Shown in pieces: positions 11,410 through 21,900 of a DNA stretch of 64,000 nucleotides; the first letter of the stretch is position 1; each line of letters begins with the position of its first letter. The stretch is taken from positions 434,001-498,000 of the forward strand of contig JAUIDI010000002.1 of the NCBI GenBank assembly GCA_030428705.1. The letters are read 5' to 3'. The position numbers and the translations under genes were made by a program. This DNA is from Bacteroidia bacterium (GTDB taxonomy: Bacteria > Bacteroidota > Bacteroidia > Flavobacteriales > Flavobacteriaceae). Below the pieces are notes generated by a model, which was given only the letters and a program-made list of their open reading frames with translations, ran no database searches and was not told the origin of the DNA.

Positions 11410-14400
11410 ATGAGAACAAAATTCAATGGAATCTTAACGCTGCTATTGGCGTTTGTTGTGCAGATGACGTTTGCACAGGAAAAGACGATTACCGGTACGG
11501 TTACCGACCAAGACGGTCTGCCATTGCCTGGTGTAAACATCGTCGTACAGGGTACCACAAGTGGGACCCAAACTGACTTTGACGGAAACTACTCTATTAA
11601 TGGAGAAGTTGGTCAGGTACTCTCTTTCACCTATATAGGTCAAAAAGAGGTACAGGTACCTATAGGTGCCGGTGACACCGTTAATGTACAAATGCAGGAA
11701 GATGCCCAGGCCTTGGAAGAGGTCGTGGTTACTGCTCAGGGTATTAAAAGAGAGAAAAAAGCTCTAGGTTATGCCACTAGTTCCGTAGGTGAAGAGGCTC
11801 TGGAGCAACGAGCAGAAGGTGATGTTGCACGTGTACTTGCAGGTAAGGCATCAGGGGTTCAGATTACCGCAGCCGGTGGTATGTCAGGTTCTGCAACCAG
11901 CGTTACGATTCGTGGTCTAAGTTCATTTAGTGGAAGTAACCAAGCGCTATTTATTGTTGATGGTATTCCTTTTAGTAATGATACCAACAATAACGGCAAT
12001 GACTTCCTTTCTGGTAATACAGGTTCTTCGCGTTTCTTGGATATCGACCCTAACAACATTGCAAACATTGAGGTGTTAAAGGGGTTGGCCGCAACCACAT
12101 TGTATGGTACCTTGGGTAAAAACGGTGTTATTTTGATAACCACCAAGGCCGGTGCTGCCAATGGAGGCGTTAAAAAGAACGAGATTTCCGTCAGTACTTC
12201 GTACTTTGTCAATCAATATGCATCACTTCCTGATTATCAGCAATCGTATGGTGGTGGTTTCGACCAATCTTTCGGATGGTTCTTCAGTAACTGGGGCCCT
12301 AGTTTCGAAGAAGGTGGCACCGCAGGTTGGGGGGCACAACCCGCAATCGACGCAAATGCTACCTTGGAGCACCCATACTCTACAACGGCAATTGCCGCCA
12401 CGAGAGATGCATTTCCGGAACTTCAAGGTGCTAGATATGCATGGAGACCCTACAGCTCGGTAGAGGACTTTTTCGCACCGGGTTACGTAACAAACACCTC
12501 GGTGAACTTCTCTGGGGGCTCGCAAGATGGCAATACAACTTTCAATGCCAACCTGGGACATCTAAACGATGTGGGTTTTACACCTGGAAACCAATTAAAA
12601 AGGGTTAACTTCTCAGTAGGTGGACGCTCAAAGTTGAGCAACAAATTTACCATAACCGGGGCTATGAACTATTCCCGAACCGATTATGATACACCTCCTG
12701 TCTCTGCAAGTAGGGGTAACGGAGGTATCAGTTCAAACTCTATTTATGGTGCTGTTCTCTTTACACCGATCAGTGTAGACTTGATGGGGCTTCCGTATGA
12801 AAACCCCGTGACCGGTGGTAGTGTCTATTATAGAAATGGTAATGACATTATTAACCCCCGTTGGGTAGCCGAACATATCAAATTCAACCAGTTGACCAAT
12901 AGGTTTTACTTCAATACTTCGTTGAACTATGAACTAAGTGAAAACCTTGGAGTGACGTGGAGAACAGGTTTGGATTTCTATACGGAAAGAAACACACAGT
13001 TTTCTGATAAAGGTGGGGTCGAGTTCACCTTCGACATTTTCGGTTTCTTGAATACGTTCGATAACAATAATACCATTTGGGATCATACACTTTCATTTAA
13101 TGGAAATTATGACCTTTCGGAAAAAATAGGCCTTACGTTTAACCTAGGAGCCAATGCACGATCAGATGATTTTGATATACAGGGTGTTGCCAGTACCGGT
13201 CAACTCGTTTATGGTGTAAGAAGGCACTTCAATTATGAGAACCAACTACCCATTCAATTTTCGAGAAAGAGAAACATCGTAGGTGTCTTTGGCGACGTAA
13301 GTTTTGATTACGACAACTACTTATTCTTAAACTTTAGTGCAAGAAGGGACTGGGTATCTAACTTGATTAAAGAAAATCGCAGTTTGACCTATCCTGGTGG
13401 AAGTATCTCATTTTTGCCTACCGCTGCCTTCAGCGGATTGCAATCAGAAAACGGGCTGAACTATCTAAAGTTACGAGCCAGTTATGGTACATCCGCAAAC
13501 TTTCCAACTGACTATCCTACAGTAAGCGGTGTGGATCAGACAACTCAAGTTTCAGGTGGAGCCTTTGGGCCGATAACGACCAACAGCATAAGTAATTTTA
13601 AAGCCAACCCAGACTTAAAACCTGAGTTGTTAAAAGAATTCGAGGTAGGTTTTGAAAGTAAGTTCTGGAAAAATAGGATTTCATTGGACGCCACCTATTA
13701 TGATAGACGTACCGACGACCTGATCGTTTTTGAACCCTTATCGCCATCTACCGGATTTACCATTACTCAGAATAACATTGGTCAGATTAGCAACAAAGGT
13801 ATCGAAGCGGACTTGGGAATCGATTTATTCAGAAGCGAAGATGGCTTTAACTGGAATACCAGTGTCAACTTCTTTACGAATAAGGAAATTGTCGAGGAAC
13901 AAGAGCAAGATATCATCTTCTATTCTGGTAATACGGCATTGTTCATAGGTGCTAATGCCGCTATAAAAGGTGAATCGCTGGGTACCATTGTCGGTACAGC
14001 CTTTTTGCGTGACGAAGCAGGTAATCTGTTAACGAACGATGCAGGTAACTATGTAATCACTGAGTCGGATTTGGATGGCAATGTGCCGATTATCGGTGAT
14101 GCGGTTCCTGATTATACCATGAACTTCATCAATAGTCTTTCATATAAGAATTGGAGTCTAGGTTTCCAGATAAACCACATAAAAGGTGGTGACATCATGT
14201 CAAGTACGATTGCCACTTTGTTGGGTAGGGGCTTGATCGTTGAGACCGAAGATCGTCTCAACACCTATATCCTTCCTGGGGTAAATCAGAATTCGGGACA
14301 GCCTAATGATATTCAGTTGAACAACTCAACTTATTTCTTTAACAACCTATTGTTCGGCCCTGCAGAGGCAAAAATATACGATGCTTCTGTACTCAGGCTG

Positions 14401-14637
14401 CAAGAAGTATCATTAGGATACTCATTGCCTAAGAAAGCTTTGGAAAGAACACCTTTTGGGTCCTTGACCTTTACGTTACAAGGTTTCAACCTTTGGTATG
14501 ATGCCTACAACACTCCTGATGGGGCCAACTTCGACCCCAACGTTGCAGGTGTCGGTGTGGGTAATGGACGTGGTTTCGATTTCTTGAACGGACCAAGTAC
14601 CAGAAGATATGGTATGAGCGTAAAGATGACATTTTAA
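11410..14637 (+). CDS. SusC/RagA-family TonB-linked outer membrane protein
   Basis: Signal peptide MRTKFNGILTLLLAFVVQMTFAQ; CarboxypepD_reg (ITGTVTDQDGLPLPGVNIVVQGT); plug (GLAATTLYGTLGKNGVILITTKAG); C-terminal aromatic TF. Start moved from 11380 to ATG 11410. Confidence 0.95.
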   Translation: MRTKFNGILTLLLAFVVQMTFAQEKTITGTVTDQDGLPLPGVNIVVQGTTSGTQTDFDGNYSINGEVGQVLSFTYIGQKEVQVPIGAGDTVNVQMQEDAQALEEVVVTAQGIKREKKALGYATSSVGEEALEQRAEGDVARVLAGKASGVQITAAGGMSGSATSVTIRGLSSFSGSNQALFIVDGIPFSNDTNNNGNDFLSGNTGSSRFLDIDPNNIANIEVLKGLAATTLYGTLGKNGVILITTKAGAANGGVKKNEISVSTSYFVNQYASLPDYQQSYGGGFDQSFGWFFSNWGPSFEEGGTAGWGAQPAIDANATLEHPYSTTAIAATRDAFPELQGARYAWRPYSSVEDFFAPGYVTNTSVNFSGGSQDGNTTFNANLGHLNDVGFTPGNQLKRVNFSVGGRSKLSNKFTITGAMNYSRTDYDTPPVSASRGNGGISSNSIYGAVLFTPISVDLMGLPYENPVTGGSVYYRNGNDIINPRWVAEHIKFNQLTNRFYFNTSLNYELSENLGVTWRTGLDFYTERNTQFSDKGGVEFTFDIFGFLNTFDNNNTIWDHTLSFNGNYDLSEKIGLTFNLGANARSDDFDIQGVASTGQLVYGVRRHFNYENQLPIQFSRKRNIVGVFGDVSFDYDNYLFLNFSARRDWVSNLIKENRSLTYPGGSISFLPTAAFSGLQSENGLNYLKLRASYGTSANFPTDYPTVSGVDQTTQVSGGAFGPITTNSISNFKANPDLKPELLKEFEVGFESKFWKNRISLDATYYDRRTDDLIVFEPLSPSTGFTITQNNIGQISNKGIEADLGIDLFRSEDGFNWNTSVNFFTNKEIVEEQEQDIIFYSGNTALFIGANAAIKGESLGTIVGTAFLRDEAGNLLTNDAGNYVITESDLDGNVPIIGDAVPDYTMNFINSLSYKNWSLGFQINHIKGGDIMSSTIATLLGRGLIVETEDRLNTYILPGVNQNSGQPNDIQLNNSTYFFNNLLFGPAEAKIYDASVLRLQEVSLGYSLPKKALERTPFGSLTFTLQGFNLWYDAYNTPDGANFDPNVAGVGVGNGRGFDFLNGPSTRRYGMSVKMTF

Positions 14638-14666
14638 AAAGTTGCTAATTAAAAAGTAAAGCTATT

Positions 14667-16313
14667 ATGAAAAAAATAATAAAATACGTACTGGTGGTAT
14701 TTTTAGCGGGAAGTTTTTTGAATTCCTGTGATACCACAGATCTTGACCTTAGGGACAACCCTAATATTCTTACTAGCGGTGACCCTAACCTTTTGCTGAA
14801 TTCTATGCAATTGGCCTATAGAACCAATATGGCGACATTTAACAACATTGGTGGTGCCTTGACAAGGATTCATTTTATGGGCGGCAGGGATTATTTCAAC
14901 AACTATCCTGGTGCCACTTTGAACGGTGTGTGGAGTAATACTTATAGTAATCTTTTTGCGAACCTTCAGGCAATAGAAGCGGTAAATGCTGAATCAGACA
15001 TTAATTACGATTTTCACGTAGCCATGGGTAAAACTATGCAGGCACATACTTTGCTTTTGTTGGTCGATTTCTTAGGATCCGCGGCCTATACTGAAGCAGT
15101 CAATCCCTTGGAGTTTGCCGCGCCTAATCTTGACGATGGCGCATCAGTCTATCAAGCAGCCCTTGGTCTGTTAGATGAAGCCGAAGCCTTAATGAGCACC
15201 AATCCAAGTGCATCGGGCGCAACGGATTTCTTCTACGGAGGAGATGCCGCAAAATGGATAAAAGCCATAAACAGTATTCGTCTAAAAGCTTATGTTACCA
15301 CAAATGATGCTGCTGGATTCAATGCGGTAATCGCTGGAAATAATTTCATTAGCAGCTCTGATGATGACCTTCAGTTTGAATATGGTACTAGCGAACTTCA
15401 GCCAGACACACGTCATCCTGATTTCGCCAATGATTATACCCCCAGCGGAGCGAATATTTATCATTCAAACTGGACCATGGAAACCATGTTGTTGAAAGAC
15501 GACCCACGTATTCGCTATTACTTCTACCGGCAGGTGAACGGTACCCCTGGGGCCAATGATATAGATGGAAATGCCGTAGACCCTGATGAGGAACTTCTTG
15601 CATGTTCATTGGTGGTACCCCCACAACATTATCAAGATGGTGGCTACACCTTTTGTAGCGTCGATAATGGCTATTGGGGCCGGTCACATGGTAACGATGA
15701 AGGTACACCTCCAGATGGTTTTCAAAGAACTGCTTCGGGAGTTTACCCCGCAGGTGGTCGTTTTGATGATAATAGCTTTGATGTTGTAGGCCTAGGTCTA
15801 GGTGGGGGCGGTGCAGGTATCGAGCCAATAATACTGGCCTCTACTATCGATTTTTGGAGGGGCGATATGGCTACAAGCGATGCCGACAAAGCGGCCTTCA
15901 TGCAGGCCGGTATGGAAAAATCGATAGCTAAAGTACAGACTTTCGGTGCCTTGGATGCCTCGGCCGATAAATCGTTCGAGCCAAGTGAGAGCGATGTTAC
16001 CGCCTACGTTGATGGTATTGTTGCCGATTTCAACACTGCAACCGGAGATGATAAGGAAAACATCTTTGCGGAGCAATATTGGATAGCACTTTATGGTGGA
16101 GCTGCAGAGTCCTTCAATTACTATAGGAAGACCGGTTATCCAACAACGCTTCTTCCCAGCTGGGAACCAAATCCAGGGCCGTTTCCAAGATCATTCTTGA
16201 TACCGCAGAACGAGGTAGTAACGAACCCGAATTTGACGCAGAAAACTACGCTTACCGAGCAAGTATTTTGGGATACTAATCCGGCAAGTCCGGCCTTCCC
16301 GCCAGCGAATTAA
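14667..16313 (+). CDS. SusD/RagB-like nutrient-binding outer membrane lipoprotein
   Basis: Lipoprotein signal (FLAGSFLNSC); paired downstream of SusC; SusD-like helical content. Confidence 0.88.
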   Translation: MKKIIKYVLVVFLAGSFLNSCDTTDLDLRDNPNILTSGDPNLLLNSMQLAYRTNMATFNNIGGALTRIHFMGGRDYFNNYPGATLNGVWSNTYSNLFANLQAIEAVNAESDINYDFHVAMGKTMQAHTLLLLVDFLGSAAYTEAVNPLEFAAPNLDDGASVYQAALGLLDEAEALMSTNPSASGATDFFYGGDAAKWIKAINSIRLKAYVTTNDAAGFNAVIAGNNFISSSDDDLQFEYGTSELQPDTRHPDFANDYTPSGANIYHSNWTMETMLLKDDPRIRYYFYRQVNGTPGANDIDGNAVDPDEELLACSLVVPPQHYQDGGYTFCSVDNGYWGRSHGNDEGTPPDGFQRTASGVYPAGGRFDDNSFDVVGLGLGGGGAGIEPIILASTIDFWRGDMATSDADKAAFMQAGMEKSIAKVQTFGALDASADKSFEPSESDVTAYVDGIVADFNTATGDDKENIFAEQYWIALYGGAAESFNYYRKTGYPTTLLPSWEPNPGPFPRSFLIPQNEVVTNPNLTQKTTLTEQVFWDTNPASPAFPPAN

Positions 16314-16333
16314 TAAACTAAAAAAAAGAGACA

Positions 16334-17272
16334 ATGAAAATTAACTATAAAATTTTTACGGTACTTGCTTTAACATCGCTCTTGTTCACGGCTTGCGATG
16401 AGGGAGATGCCGTCGTAGATGACGTAACCGCCAATACCTTGAGAGGAGCGGTCTTAAGAACGATCAGTGTCAATTCTAATGAGTTGCCAATCGGTGATGC
16501 AAGCGGTAATTTCTCAGCGGATTTTGAGGTACAAGGTGGAGAAGCCGGTGAATTGGTTTCCGCGATTGATGTGTTTGTAAGTTTTATTGATAATAGTCCA
16601 TCAAACGGCCCTGGTGACGTTGGCGAAAGCTTGGTAGAGACCATAGATGCTTCTACCTTCGCTATGGGAGATAGAGGTGTGCCAACTTTTTCGTATGCCA
16701 TTACACTGCCTCAATTATTGGGTGCGACAGGTGTTGCCGAAGATGCCCTAGATGGTAGCGATCAGTTCAGAATTCGTTTTGAGCTTGTCTTGACTGATGG
16801 CAGAAGATATTCTTTTGCCCAAAATTCAGGTACTTTGACAGGTTCATACTATAGTTCGCCATTTTTATACTCAGCGACCATTGTATGCCCTCCTAAGGCA
16901 CCGACTCCCGGTGATTGGGTCGTGAATATGACCGATTCTTATGGCGATGGTTGGCAGACGGATGCCGGACTGGGAGGTTCTGGTATTACCATTACTTTAG
17001 ACGATGGTACCGTAATAGAAGTTGGAATGTGTTCTCCTTATCCCGGTGGTGCCGGAACTTTCTTAGGAGGATCTGATTGTACTCCTAATGGGGGGTCGAG
17101 TGCCTCTGCCACCGTTACAATACCTACAGGCACACAATCGGCCGACTGGTATTTCCCCGGGGATAACTACGGAGAGATAGGCTTCGAAATTGTTACACCT
17201 AACGGAAATGTGGTTGGCGGCTACGAAGGAGTAGAGGCTGGACCGATAACCATCGATTTCTGTAAGGATTAA
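16334..17272 (+). CDS. Putative surface lipoprotein, third gene of SusCD unit, with DSYGDGW motif
   Basis: Lipobox SLLFTAC; DSYGDGWQTDAGLGGSGITITLDDG; same strand, 20 nt after SusD. Confidence 0.7.
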   Translation: MKINYKIFTVLALTSLLFTACDEGDAVVDDVTANTLRGAVLRTISVNSNELPIGDASGNFSADFEVQGGEAGELVSAIDVFVSFIDNSPSNGPGDVGESLVETIDASTFAMGDRGVPTFSYAITLPQLLGATGVAEDALDGSDQFRIRFELVLTDGRRYSFAQNSGTLTGSYYSSPFLYSATIVCPPKAPTPGDWVVNMTDSYGDGWQTDAGLGGSGITITLDDGTVIEVGMCSPYPGGAGTFLGGSDCTPNGGSSASATVTIPTGTQSADWYFPGDNYGEIGFEIVTPNGNVVGGYEGVEAGPITIDFCKD

Positions 17273-17326
17273 TGACAAAAGAAACCTTTCATTTGTCATT
17301 AATAATAATTCTCAAATAATTTTGAA

Positions 17327-17357
17327 AGCCACCTCCTTATAGAGGTGGCTTTTTTTT
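17327..17357 (+). terminator. Rho-independent terminator after the SusCD unit
   Basis: AGCCACCTC-cttata-GAGGTGGCT followed by T7. Confidence 0.92.
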
Positions 17358-17496
17358 ATGCTTTTTCCTTTTTTAAATTTTGGTAATTTAGAGTACTATT
17401 TCGAGCACTTGCTATTTGACCCCTAGGATGATTATATCAAGGAAATCAGTAAAGGTTTTACTTTAGTATGACCAAGTTGAATATTAAAAAATTGCA

Positions 17497-18858
17497 ATGA
17501 TAAGATTCGGTTATTTTCTTCCCATAATAAGGCTCTTTTTGGCCTTGCCATTTGTGTTTGGGCTGCAATCGTGTTCAGAGGATGAAACCCCTGAGGTTAT
17601 TCCTGAAACCATAGTCGAAAATGACTCCATTCCCGAAAACAATGTAGAGGAAGAACCTGATTTGACCTCTATGGGAAATGTTGAAGTGTTGAATGCGGAA
17701 AAAGTTGATGATAATTACATTCTCGTTAATGATGCGGCTTCCAATCGGGTATATTTAATGGATAAAGAAGCACTTTTATTACATGAATGGAGCCTTACGA
17801 ATAATATTGGCAACGATGTATTTCTTTTACCCGATGGAAAACTCTTGGCGTCGCTCGAAGCCGATGAACCCAAGATAATTTTAGGTGGCAAAGGCGGTAA
17901 GTTGCAATTCGTGTCCCCGGACGGAACTGTGGAATGGAATTATATCTATTCTTCTTCGGAAGAAGAAACACACCATGATGCAGAATTACTACCGAACGGC
18001 AACGTTCTGGCGATGGTATGGAAAAGGCATCCTACGGAAGCAGCAACTCAGGCAGGATTCATGCTTGAGGTAGAACTCTTTGTTGAATCCATAATCGAAG
18101 TCAATCCTACAACTGATGAAATAGTTTGGGAATGGAATTCTTGGGACCATTTAATTCAAGAGCATGATGATACAAAGGAAAATTATGGTTTGGTTTCAGA
18201 ACATCCCGAACTTATTGATATTAACTATGTTCCGAATTCAGAGGGTTCAGCCGAGGTCCAAGGTGATATAATGCACGCCAATGCCATTGCTTATGACGAA
18301 GTAAATGATGTAATCTTTCTGAGTGCCAATTTTTATTCAGAGGTCTGGGTAATCGACCACAGCACTACGACCGAGGAAGCCGCTCTTCACAGCGGCGGAA
18401 ACTATGGTAAAGGTGGTGATTTGATTTATCGCTTCGGAAATCCAGATGCCTATCAAAATCCTGAAGGTACACGTCTATTTTACAACAATCATTTTCCCAA
18501 TTTACTAAAAGGTGAAAATCAAGGTAAAATGCTTATTTTTTCAAATGGAAAAGGTTTTGATCAATCCACGGTTTATGAGTTGGAGCTTCCAACGGATTAT
18601 AATCTACTGACAAATATCGATAATGAACTTGAAGTAACTTGGTCTTTTACAGATCCTGACCTCTATTCGGCCAAGGTCTCGGGGGCCGTACCGCTTCCCA
18701 ACGGAAATATTCTGATTACCGAAGGTGATTTCGGATTCTGGGAGGTTACCCGAGAAAAAGAGGTTGTCTGGAAATTCAATGCCGAAGGTTTCTTTTGGAG
18801 GGGTTACTCATACCCAAAGAATGCTCCCGAAATAGAGCAACTAGGACTTTCGGACTAA
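17497..18858 (+). CDS. Arylsulfotransferase (ASST)-like secreted beta-propeller protein
   Basis: PDGTVEWNY, ELLPNGNVLAM, EIVWEWNSWDHL, HANAIAYDEVNDVIFLSAN: ASST/PQQ-like repeats; lipobox FGLQSC. Confidence 0.75.
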   Translation: MIRFGYFLPIIRLFLALPFVFGLQSCSEDETPEVIPETIVENDSIPENNVEEEPDLTSMGNVEVLNAEKVDDNYILVNDAASNRVYLMDKEALLLHEWSLTNNIGNDVFLLPDGKLLASLEADEPKIILGGKGGKLQFVSPDGTVEWNYIYSSSEEETHHDAELLPNGNVLAMVWKRHPTEAATQAGFMLEVELFVESIIEVNPTTDEIVWEWNSWDHLIQEHDDTKENYGLVSEHPELIDINYVPNSEGSAEVQGDIMHANAIAYDEVNDVIFLSANFYSEVWVIDHSTTTEEAALHSGGNYGKGGDLIYRFGNPDAYQNPEGTRLFYNNHFPNLLKGENQGKMLIFSNGKGFDQSTVYELELPTDYNLLTNIDNELEVTWSFTDPDLYSAKVSGAVPLPNGNILITEGDFGFWEVTREKEVVWKFNAEGFFWRGYSYPKNAPEIEQLGLSD

Positions 18859-18903
18859 AACCTTAATATCGAAAATCATAGGTTCAATTAAGTTTTGTGA
18901 TTA

Positions 18904-21900
18904 ATGAAAAGGCTACGGTTATATTTATTGATATCCTTCTTTACACTCATCTCATGTAAAAGTGATTTGAAGGAAAAAGAATCGTCGGAGGCACAAAAAG
19001 GAAATGAAAAATCAAGTCAATCCAAGATTTTTGAAAAAATTGGAAGCGAACACAGTAAGATAAACTTCGCAAATTCGATAAAAGAAAATCTAGAAACACT
19101 TGAAAACCTGTTTAGTTTTGATTACTTCTATAATGGTGCCGGCGTAGGAGTTGAAGACCTCAACAATGATGGTTTATTGGATATCTTTTTTTGTGGCAAC
19201 CAGGTCGACAATAAACTTTATATCAATCAGGGAAACTTAGTTTTTAAGGATATTTCAGAAGAGGCCGGGATCAATGTCGGCAAAAAATGGTCGAACGGGG
19301 TAACCTTCGTCGACATTAACGATGACGGGCTCAAAGACATCTATGTTTCACAAGGAGGGCCCAATCAACGCCTCAGTAGAAAAAATCTCTTGTTCATCAA
19401 CAATGGCCCCTCGCCCGACTCCGGTCAAATAAGCTTTACCGAAAAAGCATCCGATTATGGGCTTATGGATATGGGCATTACAACACAATCAGCATTTTTT
19501 GATTACGACAATGACGGTGATCTAGATTGTGTTGTAATGAATGAAAATGAGATTTACGGGGTCGACCCCATAAATTTTTACAATTTGGTGTCGCAAAATG
19601 TAGAAGCGCAACATTTCAACAGTTCACGCCTATACCGTAACGATAAGGGAAAATTTGTAGATGTCACCAAAAATGCGGGTTTAGAGCGCCCGATTTTTGG
19701 ATTGGGACTTTGCGTAAGTGATATAAATAAAGACGGGTTTCTAGATATCTATATTGCCAGCGACTATTACATACCTGACGTGCTATATGTGAATAATGGT
19801 AACGGCACGTTCTCGGATCGTATAAAGGATTATACGCAGCAGATTTCATACTATGGTATGGGAATCGATATAGCCGATATAAACAAGGATTCCAGAGAAG
19901 ATATATTTGTTCTTGATATGTCTTCGAGCGATCATATCAGGTCAAAAACCTTAATGGCTTCCATGAATACCGGTAGATTCAATTATTTGGTAAACGAAGC
20001 CGGTTTCCACTATCAATACATGTACAATTCATTGCAATTGAACATCGGTAACAACAAGTTTAACAATATCTCACAACTAACGAATATGGCAAATACCGAT
20101 TGGAGCTGGTCGGTACTGATGACGGATTATGATCACGATGAGGATGCCGATGTCTTTATCACCAACGGTTATCGAAGATATGCCCTTGATAACGACCTTC
20201 AGAACAGGGTATATGAAATACAGAAAAAGTACGGTAAGAACGTACCGGTCGAAATTAAAAAACAGTTGTATGAATCGATGCCCTCGGAAAAATTGGCCAA
20301 TGTACTCTATCAAAATAATGGCGGATTGAGCTTTAAAACAAATGCCCAAGAATGGGGGTTAGAAGACTATTCCTTTAGCAATGGGGCGGCCCAAGGCGAC
20401 TTGGACAATGATGGCGATTTAGACTTGGTCGTCAACAATATGGACGAAAAGGCATTCCTATATAAAAACTTGACTTCGGAAAGAAATGCCGGCAATTATC
20501 TCAGAGTAAAGACCGTTGGCAAAACTTCAGAGCCCTTTGCGAAAATCAAGGTTTCATATGACGGCAAATCACAATTTATCGAACAGAAAAGGGTACGTGG
20601 GTACATGTCGGCCCAAGAAAACACTTCGCACTTTGGCTTGGGAAATACAACTAACATCGATACCGTTACCGTGGAGTGGTTGGATGGCAGAATAGAGAAA
20701 AAAACCAATGTCAAGCCTAATACAACGGTTCGATTTGATATTGAGAATGCGAAGAACCCAATACACGCGAATGAACATGACGAGCCTATTTTTGTTCAAA
20801 TGGAAGCCCAGAATTTCGGGCTCGATTTTGTACATCGAGAGAATTTCTACGATGATTTTGAAACTGAAATTTTGCTACCCTATAAACAATCTACCTTTGG
20901 TCCTTACATCTCAAAGGGAGATGTTAATGGTGATGGGTTAGAGGACATTTTTGTTGGAGGCGCCTCCGGTCAGGCCGCAAGTCTTTATCTACAGGAAAGT
21001 GATGGTTTCAAGAAACAAAAAACCGATGCCTTTGAAGAAGACATGGGCTTCGAGGACATGGAATCTATCTTCTTCGATTTGGATGGGGACAAAGATCTAG
21101 ATCTATACGTCGTAAGCGGCGGCAGTGAGTTCGCCGAGAATTCTTCCTTTTATCAAGATCGTATTTATTTGAACGACGGGTCGGGCGTTTTTACCAGACA
21201 CAAAGAGCCTGTATTGCAATCCTTTCCAAAAAGTGGCAAGACAGTGGCAATCATTGATTTTGATAAAGATGGAGACAGTGATTTATTGGTGGGCAATCGA
21301 ACAATCCCGAAAAGATATCCACAGTATAGTCCATCGGTACTTTATGAAAATGACAATGGGGTACTAAAGAATGTTACTGCAGAAATTGTGCCCGAATTGG
21401 AGAATTTCGGAGTTGTCAATAGTATTCTGGCCACTGATTTCGATAATGATGGATGGCAGGATTTTATAGCCGTGGGAGAATGGACCCCAATTGGGTTCTT
21501 CAAGAACCGTAATGGAAAACTAAACTTAATTTCCGATTCAGATTCAGATGTTCTAAAATCCAAAGGATGGTGGTTCTCAATCGACGAAACCGATATTAAT
21601 AATGATGGCCTTAAAGATTATATTGTTGGAAATGTGGGCCTAAATCTTAAGTTCAAGGCCAGCAAGAAAAAACCCTTCAAAATATATTCCAATGATTTTG
21701 ACGGCAATGGCACAAACGATGTAGTACTGAGCAAACAGTACAAAGGAGAATATGTGCCGGTACGCGGCAGGGAGTGTTCCTCGCAGCAGATGCCTTTCAT
21801 AAAGGAAAAATTCGGCACTTATTCTGAATTCGCCAATGCCACCCTTGTTGATATTTACGGTGAAGAATTATCCAAATCCTATGAGGAAGAAGTAACTGAG

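Noticed and set aside
15388-15828. 146-aa minus ORF inside SusD
   Set aside because: Shadow ORF rich in H/Y/R from reverse translation of SusD codons.
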